A DNA stretch of 39,227 nt, taken from assembly GCF_014649115.1 (NCBI RefSeq), contig NZ_BMSK01000006.1, positions 1 to 39,227 on the forward strand, read 5' to 3'. Shown in pieces: positions 23,500-31,330 of this stretch. The position numbers were made by a program, and so were the translations under genes. Position 1 is the first letter of the stretch. Every line of letters begins with the position of its first letter. The stretch is from Streptomyces eurythermus (GTDB taxonomy: Bacteria > Actinomycetota > Actinomycetes > Streptomycetales > Streptomycetaceae). The notes beneath the pieces are model-generated. The model was not told where the DNA came from. It did not search any database and was given only the letters and a program-made list of their open reading frames with translations.

Positions 23500-24888
23500 G
23501 TGCCGCAGGTACTGGATCCGGGCAAGGCCCGCACGATGGACGACTTCATCGGCGAGCTGCGGCTGCTGAAGGCATGGGCGGGCGGCCCCTCGATCACCGA
23601 GATCACCCGCCGTGTGCACCAGGACTGGCGCCGCGCGGGCCGCCCGCGCACCGAGTGGCCGGCCCGCTCGACCATCGGCAACTGCTTCCTGCCGGGCCGC
23701 CGCCGGCCCAACCCCGACCTGCTGCTGGCCGTCGTACGGGCCCTCGCGGGCGGCGACGAAGCGACCGTCGCCCTGTGGCGGCAGGCGCTGCGTACGGTCC
23801 TCGGACAGGCCGAGGCGGCTGCCCGCGTCCGCGCCTGCGACCGGCTGCCCGCCGGGCCGTCCCCGCTGCTCGGCCGGACCCGGGCCGCGTCCGCCGCCGA
23901 GGCCGCCCTCACGGCCGCGGGGCGGCCGCGCGTGGTGGTGCTGGAAGGCGCCGCCGGCGCCGGCAAGACCTCGCTGGCCCTGCACGTGGCCCGCCGTGTC
24001 GCCGCCCGGAGCCCCGCCGGCGCACCCGTGCTCTTCGCCCGCCTGCGCGGCTCCGCGCCGGCCTGCCCGGCCGCCGACCCCGCCGCCGTGCTGGACACCT
24101 TCCTGCGGCTGCTCGGCGTCACCGGCGACCGCATCCCCCACGGCGTCGCCGCCCGCGCCGCCCTCTACCGGCAACTCCTTGTTCGCACCGGCGCGTTGGT
24201 GGTCCTGGACGACGCGGTGGACACCGAGCAGGTGCGACCCCTGCTCCCCGGGGACCCTGCCTGCCCCGCACTGGTCACCAGCCGCCGCAAGACGCGCGCG
24301 CTGCCCGGCGCCGTCCGCCTCACCGTCGAACCCCTGGCCCCCGATGCCTCGGTGGCACTCCTGCGGCGGACGGCGGGCGCCGATCCCCTCGCCGCGGACA
24401 CCGCCGCCCTCCGGCGGATCGCCGCCGACCTGGGACACCTCCCGCTGGCCCTGACCCTCATCGGCCGGCACATGCGGCAGCACACCGGATGGACCCTCGC
24501 CGACTACCACCGCGAGACGGTCGTCCCGCTCGCCCTGGAGGAGGGCGTCCGCGCGGCGATCGCGGCCTCCGACGCCCAACTGACGTCTGGCGCCCGGAAG
24601 TTGCTACGGCTCCTGGCCCTCCACCCGCTGGACCGCACCGACACCGCCCTGGCCGTGGCACTCGCCGGGGAGTGCGAACAGGCCGTACGGAGTCACCTCG
24701 ACGCGCTGTGCGCGGCCCACCTGCTGACCGAACCCGGACCCGGCCGGTTCCGCATGCCCGCGCTGGTCCGCGCCTACGCCGGGGAACGCGTCGGCATCGA
24801 CGTGCCGGCGACGTCCATCCGCCAGGCCCTCCACCGGGCGCGGGCGCACACCGGGGCCGCCGGCCCGGCACGCGCCCTCGCGGCATGA
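23500..24888 (+). CDS. STAND/NB-ARC-type ATPase regulator with N-terminal HTH-like domain
   Basis: A 462-residue protein. Residues about 14-110 (MDDFIGELRLLKAWAGGPSI to LWRQALR) are the HTH-like domain seen at the N-terminus of actinomycete NB-ARC regulators. The P-loop LEGAAGAGKTSLAL is at 149-160, Walker B LVVLDD lies about 85 residues later, and LGHLPLALTLIG is the GxP-type motif. A winged-helix-like region follows (ARKLLRLLALHP). No TPR or WD40 sensor is attached, so this is a short STAND protein. GTG at 23500 fits GGGGGAGG at 6 nt spacing; ATG at 23494 would abut it. Its promoter has a strong TetR operator. Regulation by effector binding is a family expectation. Confidence 0.82.
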   Translation: MPQVLDPGKARTMDDFIGELRLLKAWAGGPSITEITRRVHQDWRRAGRPRTEWPARSTIGNCFLPGRRRPNPDLLLAVVRALAGGDEATVALWRQALRTVLGQAEAAARVRACDRLPAGPSPLLGRTRAASAAEAALTAAGRPRVVVLEGAAGAGKTSLALHVARRVAARSPAGAPVLFARLRGSAPACPAADPAAVLDTFLRLLGVTGDRIPHGVAARAALYRQLLVRTGALVVLDDAVDTEQVRPLLPGDPACPALVTSRRKTRALPGAVRLTVEPLAPDASVALLRRTAGADPLAADTAALRRIAADLGHLPLALTLIGRHMRQHTGWTLADYHRETVVPLALEEGVRAAIAASDAQLTSGARKLLRLLALHPLDRTDTALAVALAGECEQAVRSHLDALCAAHLLTEPGPGRFRMPALVRAYAGERVGIDVPATSIRQALHRARAHTGAAGPARALAA

Positions 24889-24979
24889 CCCACCCGTGCC
24901 GCGGATGCGCGACACACACGGCCGAGTGGCGTATTACTGGGTGGGCTTGCCGCTCAACTCCACCCCCCGAGGAGCCCGG

Positions 24980-25780
24980 ATGACGGACCGCACGGAGTCG
25001 ATCGAATCGATGGAGCAACTCGCCCTGGTCTGGCGCGCCATGGTGCTCGACCGTGATCCGGGCGCCGATGTGCGCGACCTGCCGGGCATCGCCGTCCGCT
25101 GGGCCGACTGCCGGTTCGCCTTCTGGAACTGCGTCACGCTGACCGAGGTCGACGCGGACGCGGCGCTGGTCGGGGAACGCCTGCGCCAGGCGGCCGACAT
25201 CATGCGCGCGAAGCGGCACCCCGGGTTCCTGTGGCTCTTCGAGGACCTCCTCGGCGCCGAAGCCCGCGCCCGGGTCCGGGCGGAGGCGGAGAAGGCGGGG
25301 CTGGAGTACGCCTTCCCCGGCACCGGCATGGCGGGAGACTTCCTCCCGATCCCCGAACCGGCCCACCCGGAGCTGACGTTCGCCCGCGTGACCACCGACG
25401 ACCACCTCCGGGCGTACGCCGACCTGAACTCGCGCGCCTACGGCTTCCCGCTGGAGGACGGCCGCGACGGACTCCTCGGCTCCACCCTGTGGAAGAAGCA
25501 GGCGCACGCCTACCTCGGCCTGCGCGACGGCGTCCCGGTGACCTGCGCCGCGACGGTGGAGGCCGACGGCCGGCTGTTCGTCGTACTCGTCGCCACGGCG
25601 CCGGAGTGGGAACGCCGGGGCTACGGCGAGGCGGTGACGCGCAAGGCCCTGTACGAGGGCGCCCGCGCCACCGGCCTGACCCGCGCCACCCTGCACGCGA
25701 CGGCGGCAGGGGCACCGGTGTACCCCAGGATCGGATTCCGGCCCAACTCGCCGATGGGCTTCTACAGCCTCACACAGTGA
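24980..25780 (+). CDS. GNAT-family N-acetyltransferase
   Basis: A 266-residue two-part protein. The C-terminal half is a GNAT fold: TCAATVEADGRLFVVLVATA, then PEWERRGYGEAVTRKAL with the acetyl-CoA pyrophosphate-binding RRGYGEA, and VYPRIGFRPNSPMGFYSL. The N-terminal half (about residues 1-120) resembles the domain found in many actinomycete GNATs with an extra substrate-binding lobe. ATG at 24980 follows CGAGGAG. It is 91 nt after the STAND gene on the same strand but has no shared operon sign. The acceptor substrate cannot be predicted. Confidence 0.82.
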   Translation: MTDRTESIESMEQLALVWRAMVLDRDPGADVRDLPGIAVRWADCRFAFWNCVTLTEVDADAALVGERLRQAADIMRAKRHPGFLWLFEDLLGAEARARVRAEAEKAGLEYAFPGTGMAGDFLPIPEPAHPELTFARVTTDDHLRAYADLNSRAYGFPLEDGRDGLLGSTLWKKQAHAYLGLRDGVPVTCAATVEADGRLFVVLVATAPEWERRGYGEAVTRKALYEGARATGLTRATLHATAAGAPVYPRIGFRPNSPMGFYSLTQ

Positions 25781-25809
25781 CTTCCGGCCCCGCTGCCGCC
25801 CTGCCTCGG

Positions 25810-25827
25810 CCGGCCGGATCCGGCCGG
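25810..25827. terminator. 18-bp palindrome between convergent genes
   Basis: CCGGCCGGATCCGGCCGG is an exact palindrome between GNAT (plus) and MBL-hydrolase (minus) genes. It could terminate both transcripts, though the hairpin has no loop of its own. Confidence 0.3.
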
Positions 25828-25883
25828 GAATTCCGCCGCCGGGCCGTGCGGCGCGCCGGCGGGCGAGGCCGAGCGCGTACCGG

Positions 25884-26735
25884 TCACCGGGCGGCGAGGC
25901 GGGCGAACTCCCAGGGGTCGTGTGCGCTGAAGACCGTGACCTCGTCGGCGTGGGCGCGCTTGAGGGAACGGAGGCGGTCGCGGGTCGTGACGCGCGCCGC
26001 CGCGTCGGTCTGCGCGCCGTGCTGGACCGGTTCGAGGACGGGGTGGGCGAACGGCGGGTCGGCGTCGAGCTCCCCGTGGTACATGTACGCGTCCCCCGCG
26101 TGCAGCAGCCACCGTCCGTCGCCGTCGCGCACGGCCACGCCCGCGTGTCCCGCCGAGTGACCGGGCAACGGCACCAGCAGCAGCTCGCACGACAGTCCCT
26201 CCGGTCGCGCCACGCCCGGGAAACCGAACCACTCCGCGCGCTCCGCCACCGGCGCGGGAGTCAGCAGCGGACCGTGTGCCCGGTGCGCCGGCATGAAGCG
26301 GTCCAGGCTGTGCCGGTGGTGCGCTGCCGCGGGATCGCCGACGGCCCGGTACTCGCCGGGGTGCACGTGTACGCGCGCGTGCGGGAAGTCCGGCAGCCCT
26401 CCCGTGTGGTCGCGGTGCAGGTGGGTGAGCACGATGTGCCGCACGTCCGCCGCCGCGTACCCGAGCCGTACGACCTGGCGCAGCGCGGTCTCCTCCGGGT
26501 CCAGCGCGGGCCGCGCGTACGCCACCCAGCCCGCCCCCAACGACCGCTCCGGATCCGCGAGATCGGCGGTGCCGAGGCCGGTCTCCACCAGGACCAGCCC
26601 GTCCGCGTCCGTCTCGATGAGCAGGCAATGGCAGACCAGGGGCCGTGCCCGGTCCACGGCACCCGCCCCGGAGGACTCCTCGTACAGCGGTGGAATCTCC
26701 CGCATGGAACCGCAGTTGAGATGATGAATACGCAT
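25884..26735 (-). CDS. Metallo-beta-lactamase-fold hydrolase (lactonase-like)
   Basis: A 283-residue MBL-fold protein. The metal motif is LTHLHRDHTGGLPDF with His105, His107, Asp109 and His110; later come PLPGHSAGHAGVAV (His), LLHAGDAYMY (Asp) and FSAHDPWEF (His), matching AHL-lactonase-type enzymes. ATG at 26735. It is divergent from an HxlR regulator, an arrangement common for detoxifying hydrolases. A lactone or quorum-signal substrate is possible but not shown. The proline-rich C-terminal half keeps all family ligands, so the enzyme looks active. Confidence 0.9.
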   Translation of the reverse strand: MRIHHLNCGSMREIPPLYEESSGAGAVDRARPLVCHCLLIETDADGLVLVETGLGTADLADPERSLGAGWVAYARPALDPEETALRQVVRLGYAAADVRHIVLTHLHRDHTGGLPDFPHARVHVHPGEYRAVGDPAAAHHRHSLDRFMPAHRAHGPLLTPAPVAERAEWFGFPGVARPEGLSCELLLVPLPGHSAGHAGVAVRDGDGRWLLHAGDAYMYHGELDADPPFAHPVLEPVQHGAQTDAAARVTTRDRLRSLKRAHADEVTVFSAHDPWEFARLAAR

Positions 26736-26796
26736 GATGCCCCTGTACAGCGCGTTATGGGTGGCCTGTTCACGACCGACGCTAGGAGGTGCCCTC

Positions 26797-27201
26797 GTGA
26801 CTCACCAAACGGTTGGACACCGGCGGACACCCGACCGGGACGGCCCGCTGGCGGACTGCCCGGACGACGCCCTCGTGCCGCCCGGTGACGAGCCGCGCTG
26901 CCCCGTCGACATCACCCTCGCCGCCCTGGGCGGCCGGTGGACCCCGCTGGTGCTCCGCGAGTTCCTGCGCCGCGGCCAGGCCACCTACACGGAGCTGTCC
27001 GCCGCCCTGCCCGCCCTCTCGGACAAGGTCCTCTCGGACCGGCTGGTCCAGCTGACCAGGGCGGGTGTCATCGAACGCCACCGGATCCCCGGTTGGCCGC
27101 CCCGGGTCCGCTACGAGCTGACCGGCCCCGGCCGCGCGCTGGAACCGGTGTTGCGCGGCATGTGGGAGTGGGGCACGGCCCGACGGGACGTCTCCGCCTG
27201 A
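26797..27201 (+). CDS. HxlR-family (DUF24) transcriptional regulator
   Basis: A 134-residue HxlR protein: CPVDITLAALGGRWTPLVLR, EFLRRGQATYTELSAALPAL, SDKVLSDRLVQLTRAGVIER and RVRYELTGPGRAL, the winged-helix fold of the family. HxlR regulators such as YodB and QorR sense quinones and electrophiles through a Cys near the HTH, here Cys35 in PRCPVD. GTG at 26797 with TAGGAGG is chosen over the ATG at 26734, which lies within the divergent gene's 5' region. It is divergent from the MBL hydrolase and presumably controls it. Confidence 0.86.
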   Translation: MTHQTVGHRRTPDRDGPLADCPDDALVPPGDEPRCPVDITLAALGGRWTPLVLREFLRRGQATYTELSAALPALSDKVLSDRLVQLTRAGVIERHRIPGWPPRVRYELTGPGRALEPVLRGMWEWGTARRDVSA

Positions 27202-27385
27202 ACGCCGGCCACGGTGAACGTACGCGCCCGGCCGGTCCGGGGTGCGCGGCGACGACCGGTCGCACCCGGGCCCCGGACCGCCGTGAAACGGACGGGATCA
27301 TTCTGCCCCCGTCGGCCTCGCATGCGTTTACGATCAAGCGGTGGCCTCGGGAAACACCCGAAGGCCAGGAAAACGAGGGGGAGTT

Positions 27386-27757
27386 ATGAGCAGCATTTCG
27401 AGGCGGTCCCTGATCGGGTACTCGGGGACGGCCGCCGCCGGCGCGGTGATCGCAGGTACGGCCTCGGCGTCGCCCGCCCAGGCAGCCCAGCCCGCCCAGG
27501 CAGTCCAGGCCCAGTCGGCGAGCACGGCGGCCACCTTCCCCGAGGGGACGCTCTTCGGCGGCCGGTCGCAGCGGAACATCGGCCCGGACACGCCCTCCGA
27601 GCTGGAGATCAAGTTCAGCATCGCCAACGCCGAGACGCCGGCGGCCTACTCCGTCACCCCGCAGGAGATCGCCGACGCGATCAACAAGTTCCTGGCGTCC
27701 CGTGGCTGGCCGGCGGTCACCTTCTACGGCACCCCGGCCCCCGCGCCGCTGAACTGA
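27386..27757 (+). CDS. Small Tat-exported protein of unknown function
   Basis: A 123-residue protein with a twin-arginine signal: SRRSLIGYSG near residues 4-14, a hydrophobic GTAAAGAVIAGTASA region, then an Ala/Gln-rich stretch up to about residue 45. The mature part (about 46-123) contains ATFPEGTLFGGRSQRNIGPD and FLASRGWPAVTFYGTP. I do not recognise a family. ATG at 27386 follows GAGGGGGAG, and TACGAT (27329-27334) may be the -10. Tat export suggests the protein folds or binds a cofactor before leaving the cell; its role is unknown. Confidence 0.65.
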   Translation: MSSISRRSLIGYSGTAAAGAVIAGTASASPAQAAQPAQAVQAQSASTAATFPEGTLFGGRSQRNIGPDTPSELEIKFSIANAETPAAYSVTPQEIADAINKFLASRGWPAVTFYGTPAPAPLN

Positions 27758-28183
27758 CCGAGCCGGCACCGGCCCTCCCGCCCCACCTCCCGTGCCACTT
27801 CGGTCACGCGGCCGCGAGACCGGCCACGAAGACCCACGGGAGGTGAGGGAGCGGCCGGCGTGACCGATCAGCACCGGGCCGTACCGGGGACCGAGGCACC
27901 CGCGGGTGTGCGGCTGCCGGTACGGCCCCGGCCGGCCGTGCCGCGCCGGTTCCCGGCCTCACGACCGCGTGCTGGTCTACGTGTGCGAGGTGAACGCCGC
28001 GCCGGGCCGCCGCCCCACGTCCGCAAGGTGAGCGCCGTGCCGGGCCCGCGCCCCGGGCCGGCGGCGGTCGCCCCCTCCACCCCCGCCCGCGTCGCCCGGC
28101 GCCAGACCTCCGGCGAGCCCACCGCCCGCGCCCGCCGTACGCGCCCGGGCCGAACGTCCTGCTCCGGCCGTCCGCGCGCACCC
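27758..28183. other. Gap with no supported gene
   Basis: These 426 bases lie between the Tat protein and the 2H phosphoesterase. A plus-strand frame from 27860 (VTDQHRAVPGTEAPAG) starts behind a GAGGTGAGGGAG ribosome-like site but loses ordinary composition after about 35 codons; a frameshifted remnant is possible (another frame then reads HDRVLVYVCEVNAAPG). I cannot assign it. Confidence 0.4.
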
Positions 28184-28837
28184 TCAGTCGTACCCGGGAC
28201 AGTTCAGATCCTCCGCCGGCCGGCGGACCTCGCCCGTGCCCAGCGTGATCACGGCCCGGGGCCGCATGGGACCCTCACCGCGCCGGGAAAGGACGACCAG
28301 CTCCCCGACCGTCGCCGACAGCGCACCGAGCCGCACGGCGCACTCGGCGGCCAGGCGCCGGGGGTCCCGGGTGCGGCCGAGCGACAGATGCGGGGTGAAG
28401 CCCCCGCCACGCCCGCGGCACAGCGGGAACGACGGCTCCAACTCCCGGTACAGGCGCGCCCACGGTGCCGGACCGGCGGCGGCCGGATCGAGCCAGACCG
28501 TGGCGTGGTGCCGATGCCGGAAGAAACGCACACCGGACAGCCGTGCCGTGAACGCCGGGGTGCGCGCCGCCGCGGCGCCGAGCAGCGGCACGGCCCGCCC
28601 GAACTCCTCCTCCGGCACGAACCCGAACAGCACGTTCACATGCGGCGGCCACCGCCGTACCTGCGGATCGTGCTCCCAGCGGATGTCCTGGATCGGCGGC
28701 CAGAGCCGGGGCGGCGGCAGCCACGCCACCGCCGTGCGGGGAGTCGACGCCACCGCGAGCACGTCCGGCGGCCCGGCCCCGCCGAGGGCCGCCGGCTCGT
28801 CGGACTCCGTGTCCCGCGCGTCTCGCACCGCTGTCAC
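28184..28837 (-). CDS. 2'-5' RNA ligase-like 2H phosphoesterase
   Basis: A 217-residue protein with two H-x-[T/S/N] motifs, the mark of the 2H phosphoesterase/LigT superfamily: PHVNVLFGF with His66 (Asn68 in place of the usual Thr/Ser) and TPHLSLGR with His150. The flanking [20 protein letters not shown] and [20 protein letters not shown] fit the fold. Family members act on RNA 2'-3' cyclic ends or nucleotide derivatives. GTG at 28837 is the chosen start. The Thr to Asn change in the first motif may alter or weaken catalysis. No operon partner is close; function here is unknown. Confidence 0.75.
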   Translation of the reverse strand: MTAVRDARDTESDEPAALGGAGPPDVLAVASTPRTAVAWLPPPRLWPPIQDIRWEHDPQVRRWPPHVNVLFGFVPEEEFGRAVPLLGAAAARTPAFTARLSGVRFFRHRHHATVWLDPAAAGPAPWARLYRELEPSFPLCRGRGGGFTPHLSLGRTRDPRRLAAECAVRLGALSATVGELVVLSRRGEGPMRPRAVITLGTGEVRRPAEDLNCPGYD

Positions 28838-28983
28838 ACGCCCTTCGCTCGTCCGCGCCCGAGGCGGTGTGCGGCCTTGGGCCGGCCGGTTCGCGCGGCC
28901 GTGGTTCCGCCGCGCCGCCGGTACGTTCAGGGAACTCCCGCGGGCCGGCCGGTGCAACCCGCCTCGCGGGCGGGGCCGGTCCG

Positions 28984-29448
28984 CTAACGGGTGCCGTCGG
29001 CGGGGCCGAGCTTTTCGACGACCGTCTCCTCCGGGCCGATCGGGCGTCCGTCGCCGGAGCGGATCTCCAGCGGGCTCAGCGGGCGCCTGTCGCGCCGGTC
29101 GAGGAGCCGCGAGTGCGCTTCCCCGGGGGCGAAGCAGTGGGACTCGCCCCACTGGCGCAGCGCGACGATCACGGGGAAGAGGGCGAGGCCCTTCTCCGTG
29201 AGCACGTACTCCTGGTAGGGGCTGCCGTCGGAGGCCGGTACGGTCTCCATCACGCCGGCCCGTTCCAGCGCGCGCAGCCGGGTGGTGAGGATGTTCTTGG
29301 CGATCCCCAGGCTGCGCTGGAACTGGCCGAAGCGGCGGCTGCCGTCGAAGGCGTCACGCACGATCAGCAGCGACCACCAGTCGCCGATGGCGTCGATCGA
29401 CCGGGCGACGGGGCAGGGGTCGGCGTCGAGCCGGGTGCGGGCGACCAT
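28984..29448 (-). CDS. HxlR-family transcriptional regulator
   Basis: A 154-residue HxlR protein: [61 protein letters not shown] and [18 protein letters not shown]. Cys12 lies at the position of the redox or electrophile-sensing Cys in YodB-type members. ATG at 29448 is chosen over upstream ATG 29481 (which would add 11 residues and include the operator) because it follows GGAGGGGAG. It is divergent from an MFS exporter; two palindromic sites lie between, so it very likely controls the exporter and itself. Confidence 0.88.
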   Translation of the reverse strand: MVARTRLDADPCPVARSIDAIGDWWSLLIVRDAFDGSRRFGQFQRSLGIAKNILTTRLRALERAGVMETVPASDGSPYQEYVLTEKGLALFPVIVALRQWGESHCFAPGEAHSRLLDRRDRRPLSPLEIRSGDGRPIGPEETVVEKLGPADGTR

Positions 29449-29470
29449 CGGGCTCCCCTCCTTCACTCCT

Positions 29471-29525
29471 GGTTGCAACATGCTACCAGCGCGCCCTAGA
29501 GTCCGTCAGGTAGCAACTTGCAACC
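29471..29525. promoter_or_regulatory. Two 17-bp operator sites, HxlR/MFS divergent region
   Basis: GGTTGCAACATGCTACC (29471-29487) and GGTAGCAACTTGCAACC (29509-29525) are inverted copies of each other at 15 of 17 positions. Each is itself close to the palindrome GGTnGCAAnTTGCnACC. They are 21 bp apart and flank the divergent starts. Confidence 0.75.
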
Positions 29526-29544
29526 ACCATGGGGAGGGTGCCGT

Positions 29545-30765
29545 ATGCCGAGTGACTGCTCCACGACCAGCGGACGGACGGCCCGCAACACCGCGCTCGC
29601 GCCGACCGGACCGCCACCCGCGCGCTTGGTCCGGCTCTTCGCCATCGCCTGCGGCAGCGCGGTGGCCAACGTCTACTTCGCCCAGCCCCTGCTGGTCACC
29701 CTCGGCGAGCGGTTCTCGCTCGGTTCCGGCCTGCTCGGCGCCATCGTCACCGTCACCCAAGCCGGCTACGCGGCGGGCCTGTTCCTGCTCGTTCCGCTCG
29801 GTGACCTGGCCGACCGCCGGAGGCTGATCACGCTCCAGCTCGGCCTGCTCGCCGCCGCTCTGCTGGCGGTCGCCCTGGCACCCGGGACCGCCGTGCTGCT
29901 CGCCGCCCTCGCGATGGTCGGCGCGCTCGCCGTCGTCGCCCAGACCATGGTCGCCGCGGCGGCCCACCTCGCCGCTCCGGCCTTCCGGGGACGGGTCGTC
30001 GGAGCGGTCACCAGCGGGGTGATCACCGGCATCCTGCTGGCCCGCACGGTGGCGGGCGTCCTGGCCGACCTGGCCGGATGGCGGTCCGTCTACCTCTTCT
30101 CGGCCGCCGTCACCGCCACCCTCGCCGTGCTGCTGCGCCGCGCCCTGCCGGCCGGCCCGCCGCCGTCGGCCCGGCTTCCGTACCGGCACCTGCTCGCGTC
30201 CACCGTCGCCCTGTTCGCCCGCAATCGCCTGCTCCGGGTGCGCGGGGCGCTGGCGCTCCTCGTCTTCGCCGCCTTCAGCACCCTGTGGAGCAGCGTCGTC
30301 CAGCCCCTCAGCAGCCCCCCGTGGTCGCTGTCGCACACCGCGATCGGCGCGTTCGGGCTCGCCGGGGCGGCCGGCGCGCTGGCCGCGGGCGTCGCCGGCC
30401 GCTGGAACGACCGCGGGCTCGCGCAGCGCACCACCGGCACCGCGCTGGTCCTGCTCGCCCTGTCGTGGCTCCCGCTGGCGTTCACCCGGCAGTCGCTGTG
30501 GGCGCTCGCCGCCGGAACGGTCCTGCTGGACTTCGCCGTCCAGGCCGTGCACGTCACCAACCAGACCCTCATCCACGCGGTGCGCCCGGACGCGGGAAGC
30601 AGGATCATCGGCGGCTACATGATCTTCTACTCGGCCGGCAGCGCCCTCGGCGCCACCGGCTCCTCACTGGCGTACGCGGCGGCGGGATGGACCGGGGTGT
30701 CCGCTCTCGGAGCGGCCTTCAGCTGCGCCGCCCTGCTGCTGTGGGCGACGACCCGCACCCCGTGA
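29545..30765 (+). CDS. MFS efflux transporter, divergent from HxlR
   Basis: A 406-residue MFS protein with about 12 hydrophobic segments. It includes SAVANVYFAQPLLVTLGERF, QAGYAAGLFLLVPLGDLADRRR (motif A) and GWRSVYLFSAAVTA, the pattern of the DHA1 family near the YnfM/NepI-like transporters. ATG at 29545 follows GGGGAGG. It starts a few bases beyond the second operator and should be derepressed when the neighbouring HxlR protein senses its ligand. The substrate is unknown; a quinone or other electrophile would fit an HxlR sensor. Confidence 0.9.
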   Translation: MPSDCSTTSGRTARNTALAPTGPPPARLVRLFAIACGSAVANVYFAQPLLVTLGERFSLGSGLLGAIVTVTQAGYAAGLFLLVPLGDLADRRRLITLQLGLLAAALLAVALAPGTAVLLAALAMVGALAVVAQTMVAAAAHLAAPAFRGRVVGAVTSGVITGILLARTVAGVLADLAGWRSVYLFSAAVTATLAVLLRRALPAGPPPSARLPYRHLLASTVALFARNRLLRVRGALALLVFAAFSTLWSSVVQPLSSPPWSLSHTAIGAFGLAGAAGALAAGVAGRWNDRGLAQRTTGTALVLLALSWLPLAFTRQSLWALAAGTVLLDFAVQAVHVTNQTLIHAVRPDAGSRIIGGYMIFYSAGSALGATGSSLAYAAAGWTGVSALGAAFSCAALLLWATTRTP

Positions 30766-30808
30766 GTCCGCCCCGCCCGCTCCGTACCTTCTCGACGACC
30801 GCCCTGCT

Positions 30809-31330
30809 TCACCCGGCCATCGAGCGCCGCGGTCGGTCATCGCCGTGCCGTGCGGACAGGCCCGACTCGGCCGTCGTGCGGCGGGGGGTGGGGGCGTCAC
30901 CGCCGTGCCGTGCGGACAGGCCCGCCCGCAGCCCGTCCCGCAGCCGGGTGAGCCGCTCGATCTCCGCGTCGAGCGCGGCGATCCGCCGCTCCACCACCGC
31001 CTCCCCGACGACTCCCGGCCCGCCCCTGTCCGGCGCCGTGGCCCCGCACCGCGGCGCCGGGTGGACGGCGAGCAGGGGGAGCCGGCCGGCGATGCCCCGC
31101 AGATCCTCGACGGTGAGCCCGAGGGCGAGCAATTCCCGGATGACACGGAGCACGGCGAGTTCCCGGGGGCCGTAGTCCCGCTGCCCCGACCTCGTGCGCG
31201 GCGGTGGCGGCAGCAGGCCGCGCTGTTCGTAGAAACGCAGCGCCCTGGGCGTCGTCCCCACGGCCGCCGCCGCGTCACCGATCCGCACGATGCGTACCTC
31301 CCGCAGTCCGGGGCAGCGGTCGTCAGTCAT
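30809..31330 (-). CDS. MerR-family transcriptional regulator
   Basis: A 173-residue MerR protein: VRIGDAAAAVGTTPRALRFY, EQRGLLPPPPRTRSGQRDYG and LGLTVEDLRGIAGRLPLL, with a dimer helix ERRIAALDAEIERLTRLRDG. No effector domain is attached. The C-terminus is duplicated: GLSARHGGDAP and GLSARHGDDRP come from an exact 24-bp direct repeat. ATG at 31330 overlaps the stop of the upstream quinone oxidoreductase by 8 nt, so the two are one operon and it is presumably the regulator of that gene. Confidence 0.88.
   Translation of the reverse strand: MTDDRCPGLREVRIVRIGDAAAAVGTTPRALRFYEQRGLLPPPPRTRSGQRDYGPRELAVLRVIRELLALGLTVEDLRGIAGRLPLLAVHPAPRCGATAPDRGGPGVVGEAVVERRIAALDAEIERLTRLRDGLRAGLSARHGGDAPTPRRTTAESGLSARHGDDRPRRSMAG
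30841..30924. repeat. 24-bp direct repeat, period 60, inside the MerR gene
   Basis: The 24 bases at 30841-30864, beginning CGCCGTGCCGTGCGGACAGG, recur exactly at 30901-30924. The period of 60 keeps the frame and duplicates the peptide GLSARHG near the C-terminus. Confidence 0.85.
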
